From: Sclerotinia nivalis
Taxonomy: Eukaryota; Ascomycota; Leotiomycetes; Helotiales; Sclerotiniaceae
Direction: 5' to 3'
Assembly (NCBI GenBank): GCA_029531795.1
Contig: JAPEIS010000012.1
Location: forward strand, 2,108,001 to 2,172,000
DNA: 64,000 nt
Positions 45,383 through 56,832 of the stretch are shown one piece after another (within the stretch, counting starts at the first letter, position 1; each line of letters begins with the position of its first letter). The notes under the pieces were generated by a model. That model saw nothing but the letters and a program-made list of their open reading frames with translations, was not told the DNA's origin and searched no databases. A program made the position numbers and the translations under genes.

Positions 45383-45786
45383 CATCACAACTTATACTCA
45401 TTTCTTTATATCAATTAATCAATACAATTAAAATGATCAATATATCATTATATAATCATTATATTCTTTTCTATATCATTTATATTATATAATTATTGTA
45501 TGTTTTCTTATATCATTTGTATTTAGATTATTCTAATTCCTTGATTATCCTTACAATTAATCAAATTGATCCTAATATAATATCATTAGAAATCATACCT
45601 CAATAATATATTTTGTCAACTAGATAACAAAGATCTAATCTATATATACAACCCTCGATGAATAAGATCGAAGGCAAATCATTGAATAAATTCTCATTCA
45701 ATTAGATATTTAACTTTATCACTTCAATAGAACCATCTTCTCTCTGATCCCTTCAATATGCTCTGTGATCATACTATCTCGTGATA
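45383..45786 (+). repeat. 3' LTR of element K (about 404 bp)
   Basis: Begins near CATCACAACTTATACTC (less well preserved start) and ends CTATCTCGTGATA. The stretch from 45434 aligns closely with 29862-30214. It is followed by taaac. Confidence 0.85.
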
Positions 45787-45791
45787 TAAAC

Positions 45792-46300
45792 CCTATCGAA
45801 TGAATTAAAGAATCAGATTATTATCATTAAACCATCTATAAATAATACCGATATATTCGTTGTTTTCATATAAACATTGAAGAATCGCTATTTATATCTG
45901 ATAGGATTGATCGATTTCAATTGTAATTCAATCGTTCTATTGTTCTATATTACTATTCAAACCCTGAATCCTATTAATCATACCCCTACTCTATTCCCAA
46001 ATACTATTATTCGATTTATCGTTTTTGTTATAATTATATTTACCGAAGATCTAATAGATCTTAGTTCCCAAAAACATATTAACAAATATAAACAAAGAGA
46101 ATACTTCTATTATAGATCTATTAATTATTATATAAAAGATTATTCGTTCCTAGATAATTGTTCTATACAAGCTAAAACTAGTTTTATCAATTCTGCTTTA
46201 TTATCCCTTATTCTATCTTTCGCTCAAATCCAATTATATACTATATTATCGTATAATCTGTCCTTTTCCAGCTCTTTGAATTCAGGAAACGAAATTTGTC
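45792..46300 (+). pseudogene. element F gag, second part, zinc knuckle with all ligands changed
   Basis: Starts in register with 29811 as ELKNQIIIIKPSINNTDIFVVFI. 143 codons are open (45877-46308). A knuckle box reads YFYYRSINYYIKDY (46102-46143): the ligand positions 1, 4, 9 and 14 are Tyr, where a CCHC box has Cys, Cys, His and Cys. N shows the same complete loss. The tail has no special motif. Confidence 0.82.
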
Positions 46301-46860
46301 TAATATAAATCGTTATCAAACAAAAGCTTTATATATATTATATTTATTTACTATTGTAACTCAAAACTTATCTTTCGCTGAAAAAACAAACAATCAAGCA
46401 AATTTGATAATATTGTTTATTATTATCCTATCAATATCTAATCGATTCTATTCTATCTATATTATAATAAATAGCAAATACAAAGGATATATTTTTGTAA
46501 ATCGAAATTGAATTGAAACTATCAAGCTCCCAATATACGAATTACCTATCTCATTCGAAATCATTGGATTCGACAGAAAAATACTGTCTGAAAACCGAAT
46601 AGATTGTTATATCCTAGCTGATCTACAAATTAACGATTATTATAAAAAGAGATTGAAAATTTATATTATTGAACTAATCTATTATCCGATTATTTTAAAG
46701 CTAATCTAATTAAAGAACCATAATTCTTATATCGGATTTGCATCTAATATTTTTCGTTTCGATAACGAGTTTTATCGGAAGTCCTATAATATATCTATAC
46801 AATTGTCGAATATCCGAACTTTATCCGATATCTTTATCAAAACCTATTCTGTTTATCTAC
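46296..46860 (+). pseudogene. element F protease
   Basis: IIINSKYKGYIFVNRN (residues 57-71 of the open stretch) equals LIDSGxxGYAFVDRN in gypsy proteases, with Asp changed to Asn (INS). It is followed by IKLPIYELPISFEIIGFD and KIYIIELIYYPIILKLI.LKNHNSYI, matching 'HPIILGLPWLxxHNPxI'. A stop replaces Gln or Trp at two sites. Confidence 0.82.
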
Positions 46861-47430
46861 TATTTTATTCCGAAATATTGAAGAAAAAAATATAGCAAGT
46901 ATTTCAATCCAAGCTTATTCGATATATCCACCAAAGCTATAAGATGTTCCAAATTAGTATCGATTTGATAAATCGAATCCTGAAAGAAAAAGAAGATTTT
47001 ATTTTCGAAAATTTACTCATTGAATTCTGTTTATAGATCGATATATTTTCTTTATATAATATTAACAAACTATCTCTATATCATCTATACAATTATAATA
47101 TCCGATTACAAAACAGAACTAAGCTATCGTTTGGAGCCCTATATTCGATATCTCAAAACGAATTGAAAGCTTTACAAAAATGATTGAGGGAAAATCTAGC
47201 AAAAGGATTCATTTGATTGAGTTTATCTGCTTTTGTTTTGTTTGTTTTATTTGTTAAAAAACCTAGTAATAGTCTTCGATTTTATATAAACTATTATATA
47301 TTGAATAATCTATCTATAAAAAATCGATATCCATTATTTTTGACTAAGGAATCCTTGAATAATCTGAAGAAAATGAATTATTTTACGAAATTAGATATCA
47401 TTTCGGTTTTCAATATAAAACATTTATAAT
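46861..47430 (+). pseudogene. element F reverse transcriptase, N-terminal part, truncated
   Basis: Reads [95 protein letters not shown]. This is classical gypsy RT fingers/palm up to the first catalytic Asp (FTKLDII). A 70-codon open stretch spans 47217-47429. The next expected motif (GLFEYxxxPFGL) is absent, so F is truncated at about 47430. Confidence 0.88.
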
Positions 47431-50190
47431 ATATAATTTCCTTAATTATTATCAAATATTTCGAAAATATCAACAAAGAAACTAATATATATTATCAAAT
47501 ATATATAAAATTCGTTTATATATTCGATATTTATATTAGAATTCTTTTAAAAAAGTAAAAACAAATTATTATTCAATTATTAAATAGAATAATAAATTAT
47601 TTCATTTAAAATCTTATATTTAAAACTAAAAAAAATTAATAATCAAAAAGAATACAAAAGAAAATTCAAAGGAAAGATTTAATATATATAGAAATCCTAA
47701 AGATCTTTAAATTTTTTATATTCAATGAATAATTTAAAGAATCTATTGTTTTAAATAAAAATAGATTCTCAAATATCGAAATATTAAAGAAATCAAAGAA
47801 TTATTATATTCTAATAATAATTAATCTAGAGATTTTGTTTATTTGTAAAAGTTTTTATATTCTAAATAGTATTTTAAAATATAATTATTGATATTTCGAA
47901 AAACAAAATATTGGAAATCATTTTTACAAAAATCAATTAAATAATTCGAATAGAATCAAAAGAGATTCAGAAAATCTTTTTGAAATAATATAATATTGAA
48001 TATATTCAAAGAGAATTTGATAATAATAAAATTACAAAATTTTAATTATAATATTTATATTAGATTATCGAAATACTAAAAACGATTTAAAGATTATATA
48101 ATAAAGAATTAATTATAAAAAATTTATTCTTCAATAAAATTCAATATTAAATCAAATAAATTTATTTCTATTGTTATTTTAATAATATCAATTCTGAAAG
48201 TATAATGAATATATAGATTATATATTTCCGAATTTTTATATTAATATTTAAAATATTTGAAGTTTCTTTATTGATATAATCTTTAATCAAAAGATAAAGA
48301 ATTGATTTATATAAAATAAATTGTTAAAAATATTATAATATATTTTATTATTATAAATATACAAAATATAATAATTATAATATTCCGATTTTTAATTATA
48401 AAGGATTTATTTATAAATAATATATTAAATCTAATAAATATAATAATTATTGAAAACTTTTTTTTATTAAATATAATAATTATTTGATAACTTTTTATAT
48501 CAAATATAATAATTATTATATATGAAAATACTAATCTTTTTTTTTCATTTAAATAGAAATATAAAGCAATTTTGTTTGACAATCTCAATTTAGTTATTTT
48601 TTCAATAAGAAGTTTTAATTTTATTAATAAAAATAAAAATATAAATATAAACTCTGTTAATTTTAAATATTAAAATACTTTTATAAATATTACGATCTCA
48701 ATTGTATTATTTATTCTTAGATTAAAATTGAATAAATCAATATAAAGAAATCGGATATCGTTTATATAATTGTTCTACAATTGGATCTTAAAGAAGAGAT
48801 CGATATTCTTTATATATAGGAATTATATATAGTTTTAGAAATAAAGATACAAAATCATTTGTTTTATAATTATTATATTCTATTAAGAAATTGAAATAAA
48901 GTAGATAGATAAATAAAAAAAACAAAATGATCCCGAACGATGATTTATATTTGAAAGAATATCGAATTAATTATATAATAATGATATAATAAAAAAAATC
49001 AAAATATAATCTAATTAAAGATAAACAAATTATAAATGATTAACATTTATAGGAAATCCAATATATTCAAGATTATTGAATATATTATTCAATAAGAATA
49101 TACTTCAAATAGTATTATAGAAAAAGATTTTAATACAAAAAACAAAATATTCAAATCCGATATTATTTTAACAAATTAATAATATATATTAACAAGATAA
49201 TCTATTTTGAATAGAATAAATTATATTGATACTTTAAAAGTTTCAATTTATAAAACCGAATATATAATTGATTTTATATTATTTAATATTCTTTTCATTG
49301 AGATTATAATACGAATGGATCTCTATTCTAAATCGGATTACAAAACCCAAATCAATATTATATTTAGCTACAAGGAAATTTTTAAAATGATTTTAAAAAC
49401 TGAAATATAAAAAAAGATTTCCCGAAATTAATAGATATTCTACAAAACGAAATCTTTTTCTTTTCTGATTCAACAATTTGTAATAATTTGTTGGAATTGG
49501 ATTAATTAGTAAATTGATTTATAGAAGATATCGATAAAGATATTAAAATAGTTAGTACTTTTTAAAGAGATATTGGCTGATCAATATCGTAATATAATGA
49601 TAATGATAATGGTATTTTATATCCCGAGGACTCTATAGAGTTCTGTATTTTCCGAAGAGTATAAGAATAGATTAATCTGAAAGTATTTATATATAAGTAT
49701 TAAAATATCTCTATCTATTTTATTTTTATAAACTTAATAAAATTGTTCAATTATATAAATTATAGATATTGTTTTGTAATACTTTTCGATTTTAAATTTT
49801 GGAATATTTAGTAAACAGATTTCTTTATATTGATTATAAAAAAAATAGAAATAATAGCGAATTATAAGTATTCCGATATCTCTTTATTGATTGAATTTAA
49901 AAATAATAATTTCTTAATAATTAAAAAGAGTAATAAAAAAATTTATTACTATTTTACAATTAGTTGATTCTTTGTTTATATAATCTTAATAATTCTTTTC
50001 ATTTCTTTTCCTTAAAAATAACTCTTCAATTAATTACTATCGATATCTTAACAATACTTCATCGAATAACAATAATAGAAACAAGAAATACTCTAGATTA
50101 TTCGATCAATTCAAATACTTTTTAAAGTCAAAGAAATAACATTTCCAGAATCTTAAATAAAACCAAAAACGAAATATTTATATCTAATTG
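47431..50190. other. unassigned very AT-rich region
   Basis: No repeat of another part of the window and no domain were recognised. An open stretch at 48307-48588 (minus) is Ile/Phe/Tyr-rich and repetitive (ATAATAATTAT-type runs). Another at 49207-49410 (+) starts NRINYIDTLKVS and lacks family motifs. It could be the 5' part of element J plus unrelated DNA. The LTRs of J were not found here. Confidence 0.55.
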
Positions 50191-50199
50191 TTAATCTAT

Positions 50200-51310
50200 T
50201 ATGCAATTAGAATTAGATCTAATATAAAGATTTGAAAATATACAAAAAGAATTTGATATCTTTAAATAAACAAATCAATAAAAAATCGAAAAGATCTTTA
50301 CTTGCTTTAAATAGAAAAAAATATCTAATTTGCTATCAACGATTATCAATAAAATAAAGATAATATCTAATTCTATTTATACTTTTTAAGGAAAACTTTC
50401 AAAACTTCAAAAATTACTATTCTATAAAGATTTTAATATTAAAAAAGCGAAATTTTTTTTTTTTTCAAATTGAATTTATATTTCGAAACAATAATAAATA
50501 TTATTTCCTAATTAATCGAAAGAAGATAAATCATATTATTCAATTTTTTTAACAATAATCATTTACGATTTGATATCAATACGAAAATTCTATATCGAAT
50601 TCTAATATATTATAAAAAGAATTCAAAGAATATATATACAATACAATATTGAATAAAAACAATCGATAACAATATACTATATAACAAATCATCAATACTA
50701 AACAACAATCTAATCAAAATATAAACAATTTTATAATATATTTCGATAATCTGAAAAAGGAAATCGAATCTAAAGCGAAAAATATTTATAAAGAACAACT
50801 TTTAGTAAACTTACTTCTTTATATTACTAAACGAATTTCAGAATCTATTCAACAATCTGAAACTCGAAACGAATTAATTAAGCAAATATATCGTTTCGAA
50901 AATATAAACAAAATATATTATTCACAAAACACAAATAATCCGCTTTGTAATCGAAAACAAAATAATCCATTTGTATTATCAAATTCATCTTCTAATTGTT
51001 TCCAAAATAAACAATCTAAACAATAAAATAATACATTATTAATAATCGATATACAATTACAATAATATTCTAAATCCTTTTCAAAGAAAAAAATCAATAA
51101 AGAAAACCAGAAAAATAATTATAAATAAAAGAAGCTAACTTGTTTCTATTATCAATAAAAGAATCATTATACAAATAGATACACTAATCTATTTATATAT
51201 CGATAATATAAAAGTAATCATCAATCTTATATTTGTTTTATATATTTTCAAAAAGAAAAGAACCAGAAAAACAATTAAACTCAATAATAATTTTAACTAT
51301 TCCAAAAATC
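50200..51310 (+). pseudogene. J gag with zinc knuckle
   Basis: Starts near ATGCAATTAGAATTAGATC (50201). LELDLIQRFENIQKEFDIFK looks like the coiled N-terminus of gypsy gags. The body has KLSKLQKLLFYKDFNIKKAKFFFFF, then a C-terminal region ELIKQIYRFENINKI. The zinc knuckle (51141-51182) is CFYYQQKNHYTNRY: first Cys and His are kept, the second and fourth ligands are Tyr. Confidence 0.78.
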
Positions 51311-51339
51311 TTAGATCTTCAATAAAAGGGATATATTAT

Positions 51340-51700
51340 CTTAATTATTGAAATAACTTTTCGAATTAATAATATTCCAACAAAACTTTATTGTTTTATC
51401 GATTCTAATATACAAATTAATATTATTCAATAAAACAAATATATCAAATAGAATTGGATTTCTGATTCTGAAAAAGATATTCTATTAATATCTATTAATA
51501 AAATCAATATACCCTTATATAATAATTACTAGTTTATTATCGAAGTATTAGATAATCTCAAAGAAAAAAAAACTTATATTCATCAATTTACTATCGTTAC
51601 TTTGGATCTATTAGAAATCGATATTATTTTAGGATTACTTTAATTTCAAATTATAAATTCAAATATCAATTGAAAATTAATTACTCTTCGCTTTCGTTTT
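51340..51700 (+). pseudogene. J protease
   Basis: LYCFIDSNIQINII (IDSN at 51397-51408) is the ALIDSGAxxNFI active-site box with Gly changed to Asn. Further on are EVLDNLKEKKTYIHQFTIVTLDLLEIDIILGL, the usual end (HxFxVxxxxxxDIILGLPWL). Confidence 0.8.
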
Positions 51701-51939
51701 GTATTATATAATATAGAAATAATAATAGCAAAGGAATTATATTAAAATATAAAAACTGAAATTAGAATCAATATACTTCTATCTAAAATCAATTCTATTA
51801 TACAATTTTCATTCAATACCCAAAACATTCTAATATTAGTATCTTTAAAAATATCTCTTGAATATAAACAATATAAACAAACTTTCTTTAAAAATAAAAA
51901 TAGTTTACTTTCTAATCATTATTCAATAAAACATTATAT

Positions 51940-52720
51940 TGATCTCGAATCTAAAACTACTTCATTTTGAAATCCAATATATACTCTTTCAAAAGAAAAG
52001 CTAATCATTTTACAACAATATCTTAATAAATACCAAAAGAAAAACTGGATTTATTATTCGATTAATTTTTTTGATATTTCGATTATATTTATACTAAAGA
52101 AAAATGATAATTATCGATTATATATTGATTATTATAGCCTTAATAAAATTACCAAAAAAATTCGTATTATTTTATCTTTAATTAACAAATCTTTAGATCG
52201 TTTAAAATAAGAAATCTTTTTCACAAAACTCGATTTGAAAAATACTTACTATCGAATATATATATAAAAAAACAACAAATGGAAAACAACTTTCTATACT
52301 CGATATAATTAATTTGAATACCTAATTATATCTTTTGATTTAACTAATACTTCCGCTATCTTTCAGATATATATTAATCAAATACTTATTGATCTTATAA
52401 ATAACATTTGTATTATATATTTAAATAATATTCTTATTTACTTTAAAAACAAAGAAATATATACTATCGATATTTGAAAAACGCTTATTAAACTAATTAA
52501 ATATAAACTCTATACGAAATTAAAGAAATATATATTCTATATACATAAAATAGAATTTCTAAATTTTATTATATCAAACAAAGATATTATTATAAAACCA
52601 AATGGAATCCAGACAATTACAAAATGACTACAATCAATATCACTCTATAATATCCAAATCTTTCTATATTTTGTAAACTTCTATTATCGATTTATTATTG
52701 AATATTCATAAATGATTTAT
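51940..52720 (+). pseudogene. J reverse transcriptase
   Basis: RLYIDYYSLNKITKKIRIILSLINKSLDRL, FFTKLDLKNTYYRIYI (catalytic Asp kept), FEYLIISFDLTNTSAIFQIYINQIL, then ICIIYLNNILIYFKN where YLDDILIYS is expected: both Asp are Asn. IEFLNFIISNKDIIIKPN follows. The whole domain reads in one frame if Gln stops are ignored. Confidence 0.9.
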
Positions 52721-52779
52721 AATTTAATCAATTTATTACAAAATACCAAAAAGAGAAAAACTATATTAGAATTCAAATA

Positions 52780-53300
52780 AACTAAAAAAGCTCAAGAAAC
52801 TTTTAATAATCTAAAAAAGACTTTTATTATTATACCAATACTCAAGCATTTTAAATCAACATACCGAATTCTATTCGAAACAGATATTTCTAGATTTGCT
52901 TTAAAATATATACTTTCTCAATTGTTTTTCAAAAATCTAAATAGGTCTATTACTTTTTAAAAATATCTTATTGTCTTTTATTCAAGAAAACTCACTTCAA
53001 TTGAACAAAGATATTTTATATATAATCAAGAACTTTTAGCTATTTATATAGCTTTTGTTTAATAATAATATTATATTACAAATAATTAGTATACTATTAT
53101 AATTAAAACAGATTATAATAATCTTCAATATTTTATAGAAACAAAACAATTTAATAAATAACAAATACAATAGATTGAAGCTTTAATCATTTACAATTTC
53201 ACAATTATATATAGATTAGGAAAATTGAACTTTGTTGATAATTTATCAAGAAGATCGAACTATATCGAAGATATAAATAATATCAATGAAATATTATTTA
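52780..53300 (+). pseudogene. J RNase H
   Basis: Reads FETDISRFALKYILSQ, FYSRKLTSIEQRYFIYNQELLAIYIAF, TIIIKTDYNNLQYFIETKQFNKQQIQQIEALIIYNFTIIYRLGKLNFVDNLSRRSNY. It keeps the first acidic (ETDIS), second (ELLAI), third (KTDYNN) and fourth (VDNLSRR) positions. It is one of the best preserved RNase H domains of the window despite stops. Confidence 0.9.
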
Positions 53301-53329
53301 TATTATAAAATAAATTAAAGAATATTATA

Positions 53330-53860
53330 GTAGTTGCTGCAATTTATTATTTATCTATAATAGAGATAGAATCCCTGAAAAATATAATAGATCTTTTTCA
53401 AAAGGATAAATATAATTTACTTTTTCATAATTCAAAAAAGTTATTGATAAAAACTGATTGCAAATAATCGCTATTATATCGATTGGTTTATATATTAATA
53501 ACTAACGAAATAATATCCGAATTAATATCTGAATCGATAAGAAATACTTTATTACAATTTCAAGAGAATAACGATTTTATAAAGAACAAAAAGTATCTAA
53601 AATTTCGAAATGGTTTTATTAGAAATATTGTACTTTAATAAATCGATATCGATAGTTTGTTTAAGTATAATAAATATATTTTTGTATTATTAAATAATAT
53701 TATAAAAACTAAAATCTTATATATTCATTATAATGATTTTATAAAGAATCATTATAAATTATCGATAGTATTCCATCTACGTATCAATAAACAAACAAAA
53801 TATCAATATCAAAATTTAATTCATTATATTATTTGTTATACAAATTAAAAACAGAACAAC
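53330..53860 (+). pseudogene. J integrase, core deleted
   Basis: The N-terminal part has KYLKFRNGFIRNIVL, FKYNKYIFVLLNNIIKTKILYIHYNDFIKNHY. The latter is 'LxxxHDxPxAGHxG' of the zinc region. Directly after (about 53755) comes KLSIVFHLRINKQTKYQYQN, the 'LSTAFHPQTDGQTERQNQ' motif. The interval containing the Cys pair, first and second Asp (about 100 residues) is missing. Within the last motif Glu is Lys (QTK). Confidence 0.85.
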
Positions 53861-54059
53861 TAAACAATATTATTATCCTTAACAAAATTCATATATAATA
53901 TAATATAGTATAATATAATTAATAAAATGCTTTTTAAAACAATATATAAATATTCATATACATTCAGTTACATCGATAAGAATAATAATATCAAAGAAAA
54001 AATATCAATTATAAAAGAATATATTAAATCGTTAAATCTGAAGAAAACAAAATTAATGG

Positions 54060-54330
54060 AGATTTGAGAAAAATCAATAAAAAAAAGATTAAAAAATAAC
54101 AAGAAAAATTTATTTTGGTAATTTCATATCGATAATAAAATTATATTCAATATCAAAAATATTAAACAATTATAATTCAAAAAGAAGCTTTATAATCATT
54201 TTATAAATTCTTTTATTATTATCAATATTATAAATAATAAACAAATATATAAATTAGTATTTTTATTATTATATAAAATATGTAGTATTTTTCATATTTC
54301 TTTAGTAAAATTGTAATTTTAATATAATAA
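54060..54330 (+). pseudogene. J integrase GPY/F-like module
   Basis: Reads IFNIKNIKQLQFKKKLYNHFINSFIIINIINNKQIYKLVFLLLYKICSIFHISLVKL, equivalent to 'RPxKKLxxRFxGPFxVxxxxGxxAYxLxLPxxxxIHPVFHVSLLExW'. No chromodomain could be recognised after it. Confidence 0.8.
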
Positions 54331-56551
54331 TATCATTAATCTTTTGTTTTTTTGAAGAAATCAATAAATATATAAAATATAAAATCGAAAAAACATTAAT
54401 ATATAGGAAAAAAGAATAAAAAATATAATATTTAATATAATAAAAAGATTGTCAATTAATAAAAGATATTTAGAAAGTTTTACAAAATTTAATATATATC
54501 AAAAAACAATTAAAAAACTACGAAAAGGAAAATATATCATTAATATAATAATAACAAAAAACGAAAAGATAATATAATTAAAATATATTACAAAATCAAT
54601 GAAAATTATAGAAAATTATATTTGTTCTATTGGAATATCGATATTTAAGAAAATTTATTTATTTTATTTATTGTTTTAAAAGTCTTTTTAAAAAAATTTA
54701 ATATATTAAATTTTCTTTATTGTTTAATATTTATACTTCCTTTATTCTTTTATCTTCATTTTTAACAAATTATCTTTTTTAATATTATCAAAATTCTTAT
54801 CAATATCTAATTTTATCGATTGATAAAATACATATTTAATATACTTCTCAATAATAGAATTACAATAAATAATCTATGATATCTGTATATTAGAAGAAAA
54901 GCTATTTACAATTCGAAATCTTGATCCGATAGATTCGTCAATGATTAATCAACGATCAATAAAAATTTATCATATTCATTATTTGAATATAAAAATTCTT
55001 TTATATAAATCATATTCATTTAAGATATTATTCATAATATTAGAATTAGATAAATTCAGAAAATCTTTATTTTCAATTGTTTTTTTATTCATTATTGATA
55101 TAATTGATTTCATTAAAACTATAAATACTTTTTAATATTTTATTGATAATATTATATTTAATTCTGAAATAATATTTAATATATCAAAATCTTTTGAAAA
55201 CGAAAAAAATATATTAATTATAATAAAAGTTTTAAACTTTTTAAAAATCCAAATTTTTTTATTATCAATTGATTCAATATTTTTATTATCATCATTAAGA
55301 AATTCAATAAATTCCGATATCTTTCTTTTCGCAAAAACCAATTTGCGAATTTCATCAATCTTCTTTGTTTTAATAATAGAAAATAAAATTATTCACTTTT
55401 TTTTCACTATAAAATCATCAATATTCTATATACTTTTAATCTTGTTTTTAATGTTCTTTCGATTTATTTGTTTTATTAAAATACAAAAGGATTTCAACGA
55501 TTTGAATCAAACAAAAACAATATCAAAACTATCTTTTTCATTAAAAATATCTTTTGATTTGATTTTATTTGCCAATTTATCTATAGAATTTTATTTTAAT
55601 TATTGAAAAAGTTAATTAAAAGAATTTATAAATATTATTAATATATCAACAAAATATTATAATAAATCTATATTAATTTCTAACAATTTCATCAATTTTT
55701 TTATCTATATATTTAATATTAATACAATCTTTTTCGTATCTCGAAATTTATATTTCAAATTATATTTCTTTTATTTGCAAAGAAAAACATTTACTTTTTG
55801 AATGAAATTGATCTAATAATTATTCAAGCTTTTCCGAATTATCGTTTCCTTTAAAAGATCTGCTAAAAATATCTTTTATTCGCAATATAATCATAATATT
55901 CGATTTATAATAAAATGAAATACTTTTGATAATATATTATAGATTTTCTTCTTTTGAATATATTCAATATATAATAAATCGAATCTTTTAGAAAAAAAAC
56001 ATTCTTTATTAATTATCTCTTTATTCAATAGAACTTTTCCATTATTATAATAAATTATATTTTTAATACAACAAAAACAAATTGATTATATAAATTATAA
56101 AAATAAATAAACAAATCATACTATCAATTTAAAAACTTGATTAAAGGAATTTAGAAATTTGATAGTATTATTATAATATCAATAAAAGAGTTATAGAAGA
56201 TTAATATAAAGAATTGAAAAGTTTATAAGATTATAATAAAACAAATTATATATTATTATTATTATTGTTATTATTTATATTTTGTTTATTATATAGAAAA
56301 TCCAATACTATAATTACATTATTGTCTAACAATATTTTGCATTTGATAAACAATTTAATAATCAATAAACTTCTCAAAAACAAAATCTTGAAAAGAAAAC
56401 TCTATTACAATTATACAATAATTTCGTCTCAATAGAAAATCTATAAAAAAGCATTCTCATTTCGAATCATCAATATAAAAACATCATCAATTAATTTGAA
56501 ATACTTAATAAATAAACTTTTTTATATTGATTATAAAAAAAATAAGAATAA
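54331..56551 (-). other. mostly unassigned; possible coding relic on minus near 55130-55860
   Basis: The minus strand at 55132-55341 is open (69 codons), with KRKISEFIEFLNDDNKNIESID and WIFKKFKTFIIINIFFSFSKDFDILN, and short pieces continue on both sides. The composition (charged, Lys/Glu/Asp) is less random than the Ile/Tyr-rich shadow frames. No family was recognised. The remaining part has no assignable feature. The right end adjoins the target duplication of D3 (aataa, 56547-56551). Confidence 0.4.
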
Positions 56552-56697
56552 TATTACAAATTCGTAACCCGTTTTTAACTAATCTGTATAGATATTTAAA
56601 GTATTTATTTTTTATATAATCAATACTCTTTTTAATATCTTCTTTTTCCTTTATAAAATATTATTATATTTTAAAGTACTTTGTTATTATTATAATA
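56552..56697 (+). repeat. 5' LTR of element D3
   Basis: 146 bp, begins TATTACAAATTCGTAACCCG, ends ATTATAATA. It aligns without gaps to the other family members; differences are almost all C-to-T and G-to-A. Confidence 0.9.
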
Positions 56698-56832
56698 ATA
56701 TATTCTACTTTTTATAAAGATTCTATTATTGAATAAAAAAGACAATTTAGTTTTGCCAAATAATCAATTTTACAAAATATTCGGAAACTTCGATTATTAA
56801 TATATCAATAAACAATAAACAATATTTTAATT

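Larger units (their letters stand above)
29817..45786 (+). mobile_element. element K: Ty1/copia retrotransposon in element F, itself split by element N
   Basis: LTRs of about 400 bp (29817-30214, 45383-45786), with the exact duplication taaac at 29812-29816 and 45787-45791. Internal + frames give gag, protease, integrase and RT up to 35013, then RT-RNase H at 43634-44560, interrupted by N (35018-43628). It is a different copia lineage from element C. Without N it is about 7.4 kb. Confidence 0.92.
15063..47430 (+). mobile_element. element F: Ty3/gypsy relic split by two insertion nests, 3' end missing
   Basis: Pieces of one gypsy element on the + strand can be joined across two nests: leader 15276-15392, gag 29123-29811, gag/knuckle/protease/RT 45792-47430. 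The gag frame ends ITNNNSILVILLE at 29811 and resumes after K with ELKNQIIIIKP, in register with gypsy gag ('xxLLxALREGLSDELKDxL'). The likely 5' LTR is the L2-family LTR at 15063-15275. That link is inferred from position and spacing, because no 3' L2 LTR is present. RT stops abruptly near 47430. D1 sits in the leader and K sits in gag. Confidence 0.75.
50190..54330 (+). mobile_element. element J: Ty3/gypsy relic with long readable gag-pol and deleted integrase core
   Basis: On + the frame gives gag, zinc knuckle, protease, RT, RNase H, integrase ends and a GPY/F-like module in normal order. Nearly all stops are TAA or TAG at expected Gln codons. LTRs were not identified, so ends are set by coding relics only. 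It differs in sequence from all other elements here. Integrase lacks its D,D part between the zinc region and the region of the third catalytic residue. Confidence 0.82.

Noticed and set aside
48307..48588. 93-codon minus strand stretch
   Set aside because: Low-complexity Ile/Phe repeats from ATAATAATTAT-type runs; no start context, motif or homologous copy seen.
50610..50798. 62-codon minus strand open stretch
   Set aside because: Antisense to J gag.
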